Counted from the first letter of the stretch, positions 17,050 through 25,860 are shown. The stretch: DNA of 64,000 nt from Chelonobacter sp050613185 (GCF_050613185.1 NZ_CP192511.1:930001-994000); one strand, 5' to 3'. A program made the numbers and translations. The notes: generated from the sequence alone by a model not told the origin.

Positions 17050-18054
17050 TTAGTAGAGTATTACTCCTTTTACCAAGTTTTTATTTTTAACAATCTTTTC
17101 CTCATAAATATCCGCAAGTTCAGTATAGTTAAATGTGTCGCTGAGCATCATGGATGAATTTAATTTCCCTTCTGACATTAATTTCTGAACCTTAGTAAAA
17201 TCCTCTTGCGTCGCATTACGACTTCCCATTAATGTCGTTTCTTTTTTGTGAAAATCCGGATCATGAATAACCAAATCACCTTTAAATAATCCGACAAAAA
17301 CTATTCTGCCGCCGTGACAAATAAAATTAACAGCGTTATTCATTGAATGTGGATTACCGGTGGCATCAATAACGATTTCAGGTAACATACTGCCAAAATA
17401 ATTTTCTATTTTTTCAGATAATGGATCGACGACTTTCACACTTAATTTTTGCTGAATATGCTGCCGTCTTGACAAACTGGTATCCGCAACCACAACATTT
17501 GCACCGTCTGCAATGGCTATTGCCGCTACTCCTAATCCTATCGGACCGGCACCGATAACCAACACATTGTTATTTTTACTGACTTGTGCCCTGCGAACTG
17601 CATGCGCACTAATGGCAAAAGGTTCGATTAATGCTGCACTGATATCATCGACATTATCAGCCAACGGAATGATATTTGTATCCGAGATTGCCAGAAATTC
17701 GCTGAATCCGCCATCTTGGTGAACCCCCATTACCGAGATCTTCTCACAACAATTGGTTTTTCCTTTTTGGCAGGCAACACATTTACCACAAGATAAATAC
17801 GGAATTAATGCGACTCGCTGTCCAATTTTATAGTTATGCACTTTGCTACCGATGGCGGTAATATTGCCACAAACTTCATGTCCTAATACTCTCGGGTATT
17901 CAAAAAATGGTTGATTGCCTTGATAAGCATGGATATCCGTACCGCAAATGCCTACCGCCGATACCTTGATAACCACTTCATTATCTTTGGCACAAGGGAT
18001 ATCTCTTTCCTGGTAGTTCAATACAAATGGTTCTGTACATACAAGTGACTTCAT
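17050..18054 (-). CDS. lgoD: L-galactonate 5-dehydrogenase LgoD-like zinc alcohol dehydrogenase
   Basis: LgoD (E. coli YjjN) oxidises L-galactonate to D-tagaturonate. The 334-residue zinc-containing MDR protein has the catalytic zinc region GICGTDIHAYQGNQPFFEYPR then LGHEVCG, the structural zinc cysteines CGKCVACQKGKTNCC, and a Rossmann motif VIGAGPIGLGVAAI. The segments ISVMGVHQDGGFSEFL, LIEPFAISAHAVRRA and HKKETTLMGSRNATQEDF closely resemble E. coli LgoD as I recall it. It is first in the leftward operon leading to uxaB, uxaA and kdgK, which use its product. A related gene also neighbours a TRAP system in H. influenzae. Confidence 0.85.
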   Translation of the reverse strand: MKSLVCTEPFVLNYQERDIPCAKDNEVVIKVSAVGICGTDIHAYQGNQPFFEYPRVLGHEVCGNITAIGSKVHNYKIGQRVALIPYLSCGKCVACQKGKTNCCEKISVMGVHQDGGFSEFLAISDTNIIPLADNVDDISAALIEPFAISAHAVRRAQVSKNNNVLVIGAGPIGLGVAAIAIADGANVVVADTSLSRRQHIQQKLSVKVVDPLSEKIENYFGSMLPEIVIDATGNPHSMNNAVNFICHGGRIVFVGLFKGDLVIHDPDFHKKETTLMGSRNATQEDFTKVQKLMSEGKLNSSMMLSDTFNYTELADIYEEKIVKNKNLVKGVILY

Positions 18055-18083
18055 AATGCAATCCTTAAATAAGTTTTAACGTG

Positions 18084-18093
18084 ATGTATACAT
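18084..18093. promoter_or_regulatory. Candidate LgoR (GntR-type) operator
   Basis: ATGTATACAT is a perfect 10-bp palindrome 30 bp upstream of lgoD, in the only spacer between divergent lgoD and lgoR. Its GT-ATA-C core resembles GntR-family operators. It could control both directions. Prediction only. Confidence 0.45.
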
Positions 18094-18208
18094 TATTTTC
18101 TAATTTTTCTGATCTTCTAAACTTAGTTGATTGATTTGTGATAGATAATATGCTTTTATGTTTTTTTAGTGTTTTTTATTCAAAACAAAAAAGAACAAGG
18201 GTTGAAAA

Positions 18209-19129
18209 ATGAGCCGAGGACGTAATCAAAACCTAAGGAATGACACTATAAATCAAATGCTTGAACTTATTTCTAATGGACAACTTAAATCTCCCCTACC
18301 ATCACAAGTTATGTTAGCGGAACTTTGTAATGTCAGCCGAACCACGATTCGCCATACAATCCAACATTTACTCAAAATTCGGCTTCTTGAAAAGAAAGAG
18401 GAGCAATACTTGGTTATTCGTCAACCAGAGAGACATGATTTTCTTGCTGAAATCAGAATAAAATATCCACGAAAAAATCAATACCACGTGATTGATACTT
18501 ATTTTAAAGAGGTTATTCAAAAGAAATCACTAAAACCCGGCGATATTTTTACAGAATTACAACTTTCTAAAGATGCCTCTGTGAATATTTTTACCGTTAG
18601 AGAATATTTGATTCAATATTCTCGCTTTAATTTGATAGAAAGTTTATCAAGAGGAAGATGGCAGTTAATTGAAATTAATGAATATTATGCGGACAAATTA
18701 TTCGAATTAAGAGAGCTACTTGAAATTCACGCATTAGAGTGTTTTATGCAGCTACCAAAAGAGAACCAACGCTGGAAAGAAATGAGAATATTATTTAATC
18801 TACATCAAAAATTACGCAATAATGTAGTAAAAGAGTATCCTGACTTTTCCGGATTGGACAATAAACTCCACACATTATTACTCTCTGCTGCCAATAATCC
18901 TTTTATTGATGATTTTATTGAACTGATTTCCGTTGTATTTCATTTTCATTATCAATGGGATAATAGGAATTTACTTGAGCGCAATGTTTTAGCGGTGGAA
19001 GAACATTTGGTTATTATTCAGAATATTTTAAATAATGATAAATTAGGTGCAACAAAAGAGTTGAAACAACACTTGAATACCGCCAAGAAAACTCTAAAAA
19101 ACAGTATTGCATTAATTCATAAGTCGTAA
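18209..19129 (+). CDS. lgoR: GntR-family regulator LgoR-like
   Basis: The 306-residue protein has an N-terminal winged-helix domain of GntR type (about 15-70: LPSQVMLAELCNVSRTTIRHTI) and a C-terminal effector domain of FadR/FCD type, with LFELRELLEIHALECF and a late HFHYQWD segment. It matches my recollection of E. coli LgoR (YjjM), including the unusual duplicated HTH-like central part (SVNIFTVREYLIQY). It is divergent from lgoD across 154 bp, so it probably senses L-galactonate or an intermediate and controls the lgoD-TRAP-uxaBA-kdgK operon. AT-rich. Its 3' end runs into an uptake-sequence hairpin split by an insertion sequence. Confidence 0.85.
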   Translation: MSRGRNQNLRNDTINQMLELISNGQLKSPLPSQVMLAELCNVSRTTIRHTIQHLLKIRLLEKKEEQYLVIRQPERHDFLAEIRIKYPRKNQYHVIDTYFKEVIQKKSLKPGDIFTELQLSKDASVNIFTVREYLIQYSRFNLIESLSRGRWQLIEINEYYADKLFELRELLEIHALECFMQLPKENQRWKEMRILFNLHQKLRNNVVKEYPDFSGLDNKLHTLLLSAANNPFIDDFIELISVVFHFHYQWDNRNLLERNVLAVEEHLVIIQNILNNDKLGATKELKQHLNTAKKTLKNSIALIHKS

Positions 19130-19131
19130 AA

Positions 19132-19146
19132 AAACCGCACTTTTAT
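19132..19146. terminator. Left arm of an uptake-sequence hairpin split by the insertion sequence
   Basis: AAACCGCACTTTTAT here is the exact reverse complement of ATAAAAGTGCGGTTT at 20560-20574, on the other side of the insertion sequence. Rejoined, the two arms form a perfect hairpin between the convergent lgoR and lysA genes, of the same kind as the terminator after adhE. The insertion has separated the arms by 1.4 kb. Confidence 0.75.
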
Positions 19147-19172
19147 GATCTGCCCCCAAAAAGTTGGACTGC

Positions 19173-20500
19173 TTAATGAAAGGATTGAATTCGATATTGT
19201 ATCGGGCTTAATCCTTTTAATCTTACTTGAATCCGTTCAGTATTGTAATACTGCATATATTGATGAATAGCCTGCTCAATGTCATCTGCCGTATCAAATT
19301 GCCGAACATAAAAACATTCTGTCTTCAGCCTGCCGAAAAAACTTTCCATTGCGCCATTATCCAAACAATTTCCCTTTCTCGACATACTGATTTGAATCTG
19401 ATTATCTGCCAATATCTTGCGATAAGACGGCATTTGATACTGCCGGCCTTGGTCTGAATGTAATATCGGCGTTGCCTCCTTCGGGAGCTTATTCACGGCT
19501 TGTCGCAACATCTGCTCAACCAGTGCCCGGTTTGGACGACGACCAAGTTGATAGGCAATCACCTCATTGTTAAATAAATCTAAAATCGGCGATAAATACA
19601 CTTTATTGCCGTCTTTCGCTTTGAATTCAGTGACATCGGTCACTAATTTCTCGTAGGCATTTTCCGCCGTAAAATGACGTACTAACAGATTATCAGCAAT
19701 TCGACCCACTTCACCTCTGTAAGAACAATATTTCCGTTTTTTCCTCTCTTTCACCTGTAAGCCCATCATCTGAATCAAACGTTGCACCTTTTTGTGATTG
19801 ACCGTACCGAGTGCCAATGTCACTCGGCGATAGCCATACTGCGGATTCTCTCGTTTAATTTGACGAATTTCCGCTTTTAAATCGGCCTCTTTATCTGTCT
19901 TCGGTTGTTGATGGTAAAAGTAAGTGCTTCGAGCTAACTTAATGATATCTAATAATAAATTAAGCGGAAAATCACCGTTTAAGGCTTTAACAATTTCTGC
20001 CTTTCGGCTTCGTCTTTCAGGGATAATTCCATCGACTTTTTTAAGATGGCATTCTCCGCACGCAAACGTAAATTCTCTTGTTCTAATTGTTTTAACGGCG
20101 TTAATGGCTTAACGTGTTTTTTCGATTTATTCGGTTTATTCACGGCTGGTCGTCCTTTGGGCTTATCAATCAGTCCATTTATGCCAAATTGTTTGAATCG
20201 TTGCAACCATTTAGAAATAACAGTGCCTCCTGAGATACCCAAGGTTAAGGCGATGTGTTCAAGGGAGAACAGCCCTTGTCGGGCTAATTTGACGGCTTGA
20301 AGCTTTTCTTCGACGGTAAATTTTCGGGCAGTATGTTTGACTCGCAAGCCATCTGAGCCCGCATGTTGATATTGCGCAACCCAGTGACGAATACAGCGTG
20401 GTGCAACTTGAACGTGTTTTGATGTTTGACTGAGAGATTGAGCATGTTGAAAGTAATATTCAACTGTGTGTTGTTTAAATGCTTGGGTATATTTGGTCAT
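19173..20500 (-). CDS. IS3-family transposase OrfAB, made by -1 programmed frameshift
   Basis: OrfA (20500 to 19979, 173 residues) has two helix-turn-helix segments and a leucine-zipper-like LEQENLRLRAENAILKK. OrfB carries the DDE integrase core: the first Asp in KLVTDVTEFK, the second in ILHSDQGRQYQ, and the Glu in DNGAMESFFGRLK. OrfA ends at 19979, and the OrfB frame overlaps it in -1 without its own good start. The heptamer A-AAA-AAG at 20036-20042, in OrfA frame TTA-AAA-AAG, is the standard IS3 slippage site and gives a continuous fusion through YFYHQQPKTDK and NPQYGYRRV. All catalytic residues are present, so it may be active. Confidence 0.9.
20036..20042 (-). other. Programmed -1 frameshift slippery heptamer (A AAA AAG)
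   Basis: Reading the minus strand in the OrfA frame gives TTA AAA AAG TCG; slippage by one base gives AAA AAA GTC and leads into the OrfB frame with no stop before the DDE domain. This is the classic signal of IS150-type transposases. Confidence 0.85.
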
Positions 20501-20585
20501 AAAAATCTGCACCTTAGTCAGTTGGTTTTGCAGTCCAACTTTTGGGGTGCAGATCATCGATAAAAGTGCGGTTTGAACTCGGCAT

Positions 20586-21836
20586 TTAAGGCAACACCCG
20601 CTCCAACTGCCACAACTCCCGATAGCTTTCACGGCGTTTAATCAAATGCGCTTTATCGCCGTCCACCATCACTTCGGCGATGCGTGGGCGGGAGTTGTAG
20701 TTGGAAGACATACTTGCGCCGTAAGCGCCTGCCGAACGTTGCGCAATCAAGTCGCCTTCGGCAATTGCCAGTTGGCGTTGTTTGCCGAGGAAATCGGAGG
20801 TTTCGCAAATCGGGCCGACGATGTCGTAGACCGCACTTTGCCGATCTAAAGTGCGGTCAACTTCGATGATTTCCATATACGCCTGATATAACGCCGGGCG
20901 GATCATGTCGTTCATGCCGGCATCGACAATGGCGAAATTGCGCGATTCGTTGCTTTTCAGGTATTCCACTTTGCTGAGCAAAATGCCGGCATTGGCGGTG
21001 ATGGCGCGTCCCGGTTCGAGGATAATTTCCAGTTCGGGATAAGCTTGCAGTTTTTGCAGCAAAGCGGTGGTGTATTCACTCGGGTGCGGTGGCGTTTCGC
21101 CGTGATAAGGCACGCCCAATCCGCCGCCTAAATCCAAGTGCTGCAACGCAATGCCGTCTTGTTTTAATTGCTGCATTAACAGCAACAAACGGTCGGTTGC
21201 GTCCAAAAACGGTTGCAATTCGGTCAGTTGCGAACCGATATGGCAATCCATGCCGCTGATTTTAATGTTGGGCAAGGTAGCGGCAAAGCGGTAAACCTCA
21301 CGCGCTTCATCAACGCTGACCCCGAATTTATTCTCTTTCAAGCCGGTGGAAATATACGGGTGGGTTTTGGCATCGACATCCGGATTGACGCGCAATGAAA
21401 TCGGCGCGATTTTGCCTAAACTTGCCGCCACTTGGTTAATCCGTTTCAATTCGGAGAGCGATTCGACGTTAAAACAACGGATACCGACTTCCAACGCGCG
21501 GCGGATTTCCGCTTCGGTTTTTGCCACGCCGGAAAACACCACTTTGCCGGCGTCGCCACCGGCGGCGAGCACGCGCTCCAGCTCCCCTTGCGACACAATG
21601 TCAAAGCCTGATCCCAATTTTGCCATCAGGTTTAAAATCGCAATATTCGGGTTGGATTTAACCGCAAAGCAGATTAAGTGCGGGTGCGCGCCGAATGCGT
21701 CGTCAAAAGCGTGCCAATGGCGTTCCAGCGTAGCGCGGGAATAAACATACAGCGGCGTGCCGAATTCGGCGGCAATTTGCGCCACCGGCACGTTTTCCGC
21801 CATCAATTGTTGATTTTGATAGTGAAAAAAATCCAT
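20586..21836 (-). CDS. lysA: Diaminopimelate decarboxylase LysA
   Basis: LysA decarboxylates meso-diaminopimelate to L-lysine, the last step of the pathway. The 416-residue PLP enzyme of alanine racemase fold type has the PLP lysine in CFAVKSNPNIAIL, the glycine loop HLDLGGGLGVPY, ILEPGRAITANAG, and the active-site cysteine region GPICETSDFLG. It follows lptM by 2 bp, the usual lptM-lysA pair of gammaproteobacteria. The 3' end lies close to the insertion sequence, so its terminator has been disrupted. Confidence 0.97.
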   Translation of the reverse strand: MDFFHYQNQQLMAENVPVAQIAAEFGTPLYVYSRATLERHWHAFDDAFGAHPHLICFAVKSNPNIAILNLMAKLGSGFDIVSQGELERVLAAGGDAGKVVFSGVAKTEAEIRRALEVGIRCFNVESLSELKRINQVAASLGKIAPISLRVNPDVDAKTHPYISTGLKENKFGVSVDEAREVYRFAATLPNIKISGMDCHIGSQLTELQPFLDATDRLLLLMQQLKQDGIALQHLDLGGGLGVPYHGETPPHPSEYTTALLQKLQAYPELEIILEPGRAITANAGILLSKVEYLKSNESRNFAIVDAGMNDMIRPALYQAYMEIIEVDRTLDRQSAVYDIVGPICETSDFLGKQRQLAIAEGDLIAQRSAGAYGASMSSNYNSRPRIAEVMVDGDKAHLIKRRESYRELWQLERVLP

Positions 21837-21838
21837 GT

Positions 21839-21967
21839 TTAACCCTGATTGATTGATTGTGTTTCAGCCGGTTTTTCCGCAGGGAAGTAGAGCGGACCTT
21901 TCACGCCGCACGCACTTAAACCGAGCAACATCGCCGTTGTCAGCAAACACGCCAAATATTTTTTCAT
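21839..21967 (-). CDS. lptM: LPS assembly lipoprotein LptM (YifL)
   Basis: This 42-residue lipoprotein gene is short. It starts MKKYLACLLTTAM, has a lipobox LSAC with the lipidated Cys20, and continues with the family signature CGVKGPLYFP. LptM assists folding of the LptDE outer-membrane LPS translocon. Its stop is 2 bp from the lysA start, and it is divergent from cyaY, the same order as in E. coli (cyaY / yifL-dapF region) and other gammaproteobacteria. The GAGGCAG site precedes the ATG. Confidence 0.92.
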   Translation of the reverse strand: MKKYLACLLTTAMLLGLSACGVKGPLYFPAEKPAETQSINQG

Positions 21968-22085
21968 AACTGCCTCTTATCATTAAATAACGGCTATTTT
22001 TACCATTAATTCACGCTTTGTGCTATCACTATCGCGGCAAAATGACTATAATTTGTGCCTACTTTCCTTTAACAGACCCTAACCT

Positions 22086-22412
22086 ATGAACGTAGCAGAA
22101 TTTCACCGTCAGGTTGAACAGACTTGGAACACAATTGAAGAACAACTGGATCAGCAGGAAATTGATGTCGATTGCGACACCCACGGTTCGGTGTTTTCCA
22201 TCACTTTTGAAAACGGACAGCAAATCGTGATCAACAAACAAGAGCCGTTGCTTGAGCTGTGGCTTGCCAGCAAACTGGGCGGCTATCACTTCAAATTCCG
22301 CGATGGACAGTGGCTGACCGCCGATCAACAGGAATTTTTCCAACTGTTAAATCAAGCCTTGACCGCTTATTACAGCGAAAGCGTGACCCTCGCTAATCAC
22401 GTAACAAAATAA
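22086..22412 (+). CDS. cyaY: Iron-sulfur cluster assembly protein CyaY (frataxin)
   Basis: CyaY is the bacterial frataxin that binds iron and regulates cysteine desulfurase IscS during cluster assembly. The 108-residue protein matches the family over its length: an acidic first helix (MNVAEFHRQVEQTWNTIEEQL), the strand DVDCDTHGSVFSITFENGQQIVINKQEPL, and the signature LWLASKLGGYHFKF. It is divergent from lptM and 3 bp upstream of recQ. Confidence 0.96.
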   Translation: MNVAEFHRQVEQTWNTIEEQLDQQEIDVDCDTHGSVFSITFENGQQIVINKQEPLLELWLASKLGGYHFKFRDGQWLTADQQEFFQLLNQALTAYYSESVTLANHVTK

Positions 22413-22415
22413 TCC

Positions 22416-24245
22416 ATGTCTGCCTTGCCGCCTAGCCCAACACTCACCACCGCACTTGCCGTATTGCAACAAGTGTTTGGTTATCATGCTTTCCGTCAGG
22501 GGCAGCAGGCGGTGATCGAAGCGGTGTTAAGCGGACAAGATACGCTGGTGGTGATGGCGACCGGCAGCGGTAAATCGCTGTGTTACCAAGTGCCTGCGCT
22601 CTGTTTTGACGGCTTGACCCTCGTGATTTCACCATTGATTTCACTGATGAAAGATCAGGTCGATCAGTTGTTGAGCAACGGCGTGGAAGCAGCGTATCTC
22701 AACTCCAGCCAATCCTTTGCCGAACAGCAACAGGTGCAGAATAAGGCGATCAACGGCGAATTGAAGCTGTTGTATATTTCGCCGGAAAAGGTGATGACCA
22801 CCGGCTTTTTCCAATTTATCTGCCAATGCCAAGTCAGTTTTATTGCCATTGACGAGGCGCATTGTATTTCGCAATGGGGGCATGATTTCCGTCCGGAATA
22901 TACCGCACTTGGCGGCTTGAAAAAGAGCTTTCCCGACACGCCGATTATGGCATTGACCGCCACCGCCGATCAGGCGACCCGGCAGGATATTCTGCAGTAT
23001 TTGGCGTTCGAGCAGCCTTATCAATATATCGGCAGTTTTGACCGCGCCAATATCCGCTACACCTTGGTCGAAAAATACAAAGGGATTGAACAGATATGCC
23101 GCTTTGTGTTGGGGCAGAAGGGCAAGAGCGGGATCGTGTATTGCAACAGTCGCAAGAAAACCGAACAGCTGTGCGAAAGCCTGCAACGGCGCAATATCAG
23201 TTGCGCGCCGTATCATGCCGGCTTGGACATTGCCGAGCGCGAGGCGACGCAACTGGCGTTTCAGCGCGATAATATTCAAGTGGTGGTCGCCACCGTCGCC
23301 TTCGGTATGGGAATTAATAAATCCAATGTGCGTTTTGTGCTGCATTTTGATCTGCCGCGCACGATTGAAGCCTATTATCAGGAAACCGGGCGTGCCGGGC
23401 GCGACGATTTGCCGGCGGAAGCGGTGATGTTGTACGATCCGTCCGATTATGCCTGGTTAAACAAGATGTTGTTGGAAAAGCCGGAAAGCCAGCAACGCCA
23501 AGTGGAACAGCATAAATTGCAAGCCATGGGCGCCTTTGCCGAAGCGCAGACCTGCCGCCGTTTGGTGCTGTTGAACTATTTCGGCGAACACCGCACTACG
23601 CCGTGTAAAAACTGCGATATTTGCCTTGATCCGCCCAAATCCTATGACGGCTTGCTCGACGCGCAAAAAGTGATGTCGGTGATCTACCGTGTCGGGCAGA
23701 ACTTCGGCTTGCATTATGTGGTGGCGGTGCTGCGCGGTTTGCAAAACCAGCGGATTAAAGATCACGGGCACGACCAACTGTCGGTGTTTGCCATCGGCAA
23801 AGAGCAGAGTCAGGAGTATTGGTTCAACGTGATCCGCCAGTTGATTCATCTCGGCTATATCGAACAGAACATTATGCAGTTTTCCGCCTTGCGCCTGACC
23901 GAAGCGGCACGCCCGATTTTGCGCGGCGAAACCGCACTTTCGCTTGCCACCCCACGTTTGTCGATGTCGGTGATTCAGCGCGGCCAAAACACCGCGCTGA
24001 AAAATTACGACAAAGACCTGTTCGCCCGTCTGCGTTTCCTGCGTAAGCAAATCGCCGACAAGGAAAGCATTCCGCCGTACATCGTGTTCAACGACGCCAC
24101 CTTACAGGAAATGGCGCAACTAATGCCGACGTCCAACAGCGAAATGCTACAAATCAACGGCGTCGGTTTGCGTAAGTTGGATCGCTTCGCCCAGCCGTTT
24201 ATCTCTTTGATTAAAGAACATCAAGCCAATCTGCAAAAGCAATAA
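22416..24245 (+). CDS. recQ: ATP-dependent DNA helicase RecQ
   Basis: RecQ is a 3'-5' DNA helicase of the RecF recombination pathway. The 609-residue protein has the Walker A motif MATGSGKSLCYQVPAL, the DEAH box IDEAHCISQWGHDFRPEY, the helicase C motifs (YHAGL, TVAFGMGINKSNVRFV, QETGRAGRDDLPAEA), a zinc-binding domain (CRRLVLLNYFGE...CKNCDICLD), and a C-terminal HRDC domain (about 530-605). It starts 3 bp after cyaY. Confidence 0.97.
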   Translation: MSALPPSPTLTTALAVLQQVFGYHAFRQGQQAVIEAVLSGQDTLVVMATGSGKSLCYQVPALCFDGLTLVISPLISLMKDQVDQLLSNGVEAAYLNSSQSFAEQQQVQNKAINGELKLLYISPEKVMTTGFFQFICQCQVSFIAIDEAHCISQWGHDFRPEYTALGGLKKSFPDTPIMALTATADQATRQDILQYLAFEQPYQYIGSFDRANIRYTLVEKYKGIEQICRFVLGQKGKSGIVYCNSRKKTEQLCESLQRRNISCAPYHAGLDIAEREATQLAFQRDNIQVVVATVAFGMGINKSNVRFVLHFDLPRTIEAYYQETGRAGRDDLPAEAVMLYDPSDYAWLNKMLLEKPESQQRQVEQHKLQAMGAFAEAQTCRRLVLLNYFGEHRTTPCKNCDICLDPPKSYDGLLDAQKVMSVIYRVGQNFGLHYVVAVLRGLQNQRIKDHGHDQLSVFAIGKEQSQEYWFNVIRQLIHLGYIEQNIMQFSALRLTEAARPILRGETALSLATPRLSMSVIQRGQNTALKNYDKDLFARLRFLRKQIADKESIPPYIVFNDATLQEMAQLMPTSNSEMLQINGVGLRKLDRFAQPFISLIKEHQANLQKQ

Positions 24246-24319
24246 AATAGCCTGTCGCCTGACCGCACTTTTGCGTTATGATGTCGCTATAATCACAGCA
24301 AATACAAAAGGGGAACATC

Positions 24320-25207
24320 ATGAGCAGCGCATTTCAACTGGATCGGCTGGTACACGGTTACTGGCGCTTAAAAGAGTGGAATTTAACCCCACAACAACTG
24401 TTACAACTGACCGAGCAAGTGATTGAAATCGGTATCCGCACCTTTGACCATGCCGCCTGTTACGGCGCGTTTACCAATGAAGAAGCCTTCGGGCAAGCGT
24501 TAAAACTCAAACCGTCGCTGCGGCAAGAAATCACGCTGATTACCAAGTGCGGTATCCTCTTTCCAAGCCAAGAACTGCCGAATATCGACAGCCATTATTA
24601 CGATAACAGCTACGAACATATCGTGGCTTCCGCCGAACGTTCGATTGCTAAAATGCAGTGCGAATATCTGGATTTGCTGCTGATTCACCGTCTCTCGCCT
24701 TGCGTTGACCCGGAGCAAGTCGCCAACGCCTTTGATGATTTACAACGCAGCGGCAAAGTGCGGTCATTCGGCGTATCCAACTACACCCCGAGTAAATTCA
24801 GTATGTTGCAATCCTATCTCAAGCAGCCGTTAGTCACCAACCAGATTCAAATTTCGCCATTGCATTTAGATCCGTTCAACGACGGCACGCTGGATTATTT
24901 AATGGAAAAACGCATTCGTCCGATGGCGTGGTCGCCGTTGGCAGGCGGCGCGCTGTTTAACAAAGATAACCCTGCCGGCGCGCGCGTGCGCAAAGCCCTG
25001 CTCGACATCGGACAACGTTTTAACGAAAGCCACTTAGACACCTTGGCATTCGCCTGGCTGCTCAGCCATCCGGCAAAAATCACGCCGGTGATCGGCTCGG
25101 GCGAACTGCGCCGGATTAAAAGGGCGGTCGAGGCGCTTGCAATCCGCTTTACCGAACAGGATTGGATTGAGGTGTATAAAGCGGCACAGGGGCATGATAT
25201 TCCATAA
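24320..25207 (+). CDS. Aldo-keto reductase, YdhF-like
   Basis: This 295-residue oxidoreductase is a TIM-barrel aldo-keto reductase related to E. coli YdhF. The catalytic residues are visible in their usual order: Asp and Tyr in TFDHAACYG, Lys in LITKCGIL, and His in LLLIHRLSP. NADPH-binding segments SPLAGGALFN and VIGSGELRRIKRAVEAL are near the C-terminus. The substrate is unknown. AAAGGGG precedes the start. It lies 74 bp after recQ with an uptake signal in the spacer. Confidence 0.9.
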   Translation: MSSAFQLDRLVHGYWRLKEWNLTPQQLLQLTEQVIEIGIRTFDHAACYGAFTNEEAFGQALKLKPSLRQEITLITKCGILFPSQELPNIDSHYYDNSYEHIVASAERSIAKMQCEYLDLLLIHRLSPCVDPEQVANAFDDLQRSGKVRSFGVSNYTPSKFSMLQSYLKQPLVTNQIQISPLHLDPFNDGTLDYLMEKRIRPMAWSPLAGGALFNKDNPAGARVRKALLDIGQRFNESHLDTLAFAWLLSHPAKITPVIGSGELRRIKRAVEALAIRFTEQDWIEVYKAAQGHDIP

Positions 25208-25218
25208 TTTAGTCGTTT

Positions 25219-25234
25219 TGTGAACCGAATCACT
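25219..25234. promoter_or_regulatory. Candidate CRP site upstream of sodC
   Basis: TGTGAACCGAATCACT matches TGTGA-N6-TCACA at nine of ten core positions, with T-rich and A-rich flanks. It lies about 80 bp upstream of sodC. Prediction only. Confidence 0.5.
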
Positions 25235-25314
25235 TAAAATTTTGTTAATTATGCTTTATGGTAGACTTATCCGGTCGTTGAGTATCGGATTAATCACTTA
25301 CTTAAGGAGATACT

Positions 25315-25860
25315 ATGAAAAAAACGTTACTTGTCACCGCACTTTCCCTTTGCGCTTTTGTACTGCCGACAAGCACACTGGCCGCCGACAGCGATAGTCT
25401 GAGCATTCAGGTGCAGTTGTTGGATCCGGCTAACGGCAATCAAGACATCGGCAAAATTGTGGTCACCGAATCGGATTACGGCTTGGTATTTACCCCGGAA
25501 TTACGCGATCTAACACCGGGCTTGCACGGTTTTCACCTACACCAAAATCCGAGTTGTGATGCCAAAGAAAAAGACGGCAAACTGGTCGCCGGTTTAGCCG
25601 CAGGCGGGCATTGGGATCCTGAAAAAGCGGAAAAACACGGTTTCCCATGGGAAAAAGGCGCACATTTAGGGGATTTGCCGGCACTAACCGTGAACCAAGA
25701 CGGCACCGCAACCAATCCGGTATTGGCGCCGCGCTTGAAAAAACTGGCTGACATCAAACAACGTTCGATTATGATTCACGCCGGTGGCGATAACCATGCC
25801 GATCACCCGGCGCCGTTGGGCGGTGGCGGTGCCAGAATGGCGTGCGGTGTAATCAAATAG
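25315..25860 (+). CDS. sodC: Periplasmic Cu/Zn superoxide dismutase SodC
   Basis: SodC converts superoxide to hydrogen peroxide in the periplasm. The 181-residue precursor has a signal peptide ending near residue 23 (PTSTLAAD). Copper and zinc ligands are in GFHLHQNPSCD, GGHWDPEKAEKHG, AHLGDLPAL and MIHAGGDNHAD; the disulfide partners are in PSCD and ARMACGVIK. The AAGGAG site is 6 bp before the ATG. A strong hairpin terminator follows. It adjoins msrPQ, another periplasmic oxidative-damage system. Confidence 0.96.
   Translation: MKKTLLVTALSLCAFVLPTSTLAADSDSLSIQVQLLDPANGNQDIGKIVVTESDYGLVFTPELRDLTPGLHGFHLHQNPSCDAKEKDGKLVAGLAAGGHWDPEKAEKHGFPWEKGAHLGDLPALTVNQDGTATNPVLAPRLKKLADIKQRSIMIHAGGDNHADHPAPLGGGGARMACGVIK

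Larger units (their letters stand above)
19146..20556 (-). mobile_element. IS3-family (IS150-like) insertion sequence, intact copy
   Basis: The 1,411-bp element is bounded by 27-bp inverted repeats at 19146-19172 and 20530-20556, which begin TGATCTGC and end GTTGGACTGC and match at 25 of 27 positions. The outer ends are TG...CA as usual for IS3 elements. It encodes OrfA and OrfB joined by a -1 frameshift signal. I see no clear target-site duplication. It lies exactly in the middle of an uptake-sequence palindrome between lgoR and lysA. A shortened, mosaic copy lies at 43878-44933 in the opposite orientation. Confidence 0.92.

Noticed and set aside
22641..23345. 234-codon open frame antisense to recQ
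   Set aside because: recQ has all its motifs in the opposite frame; the antisense product is low in complexity and matches nothing known.
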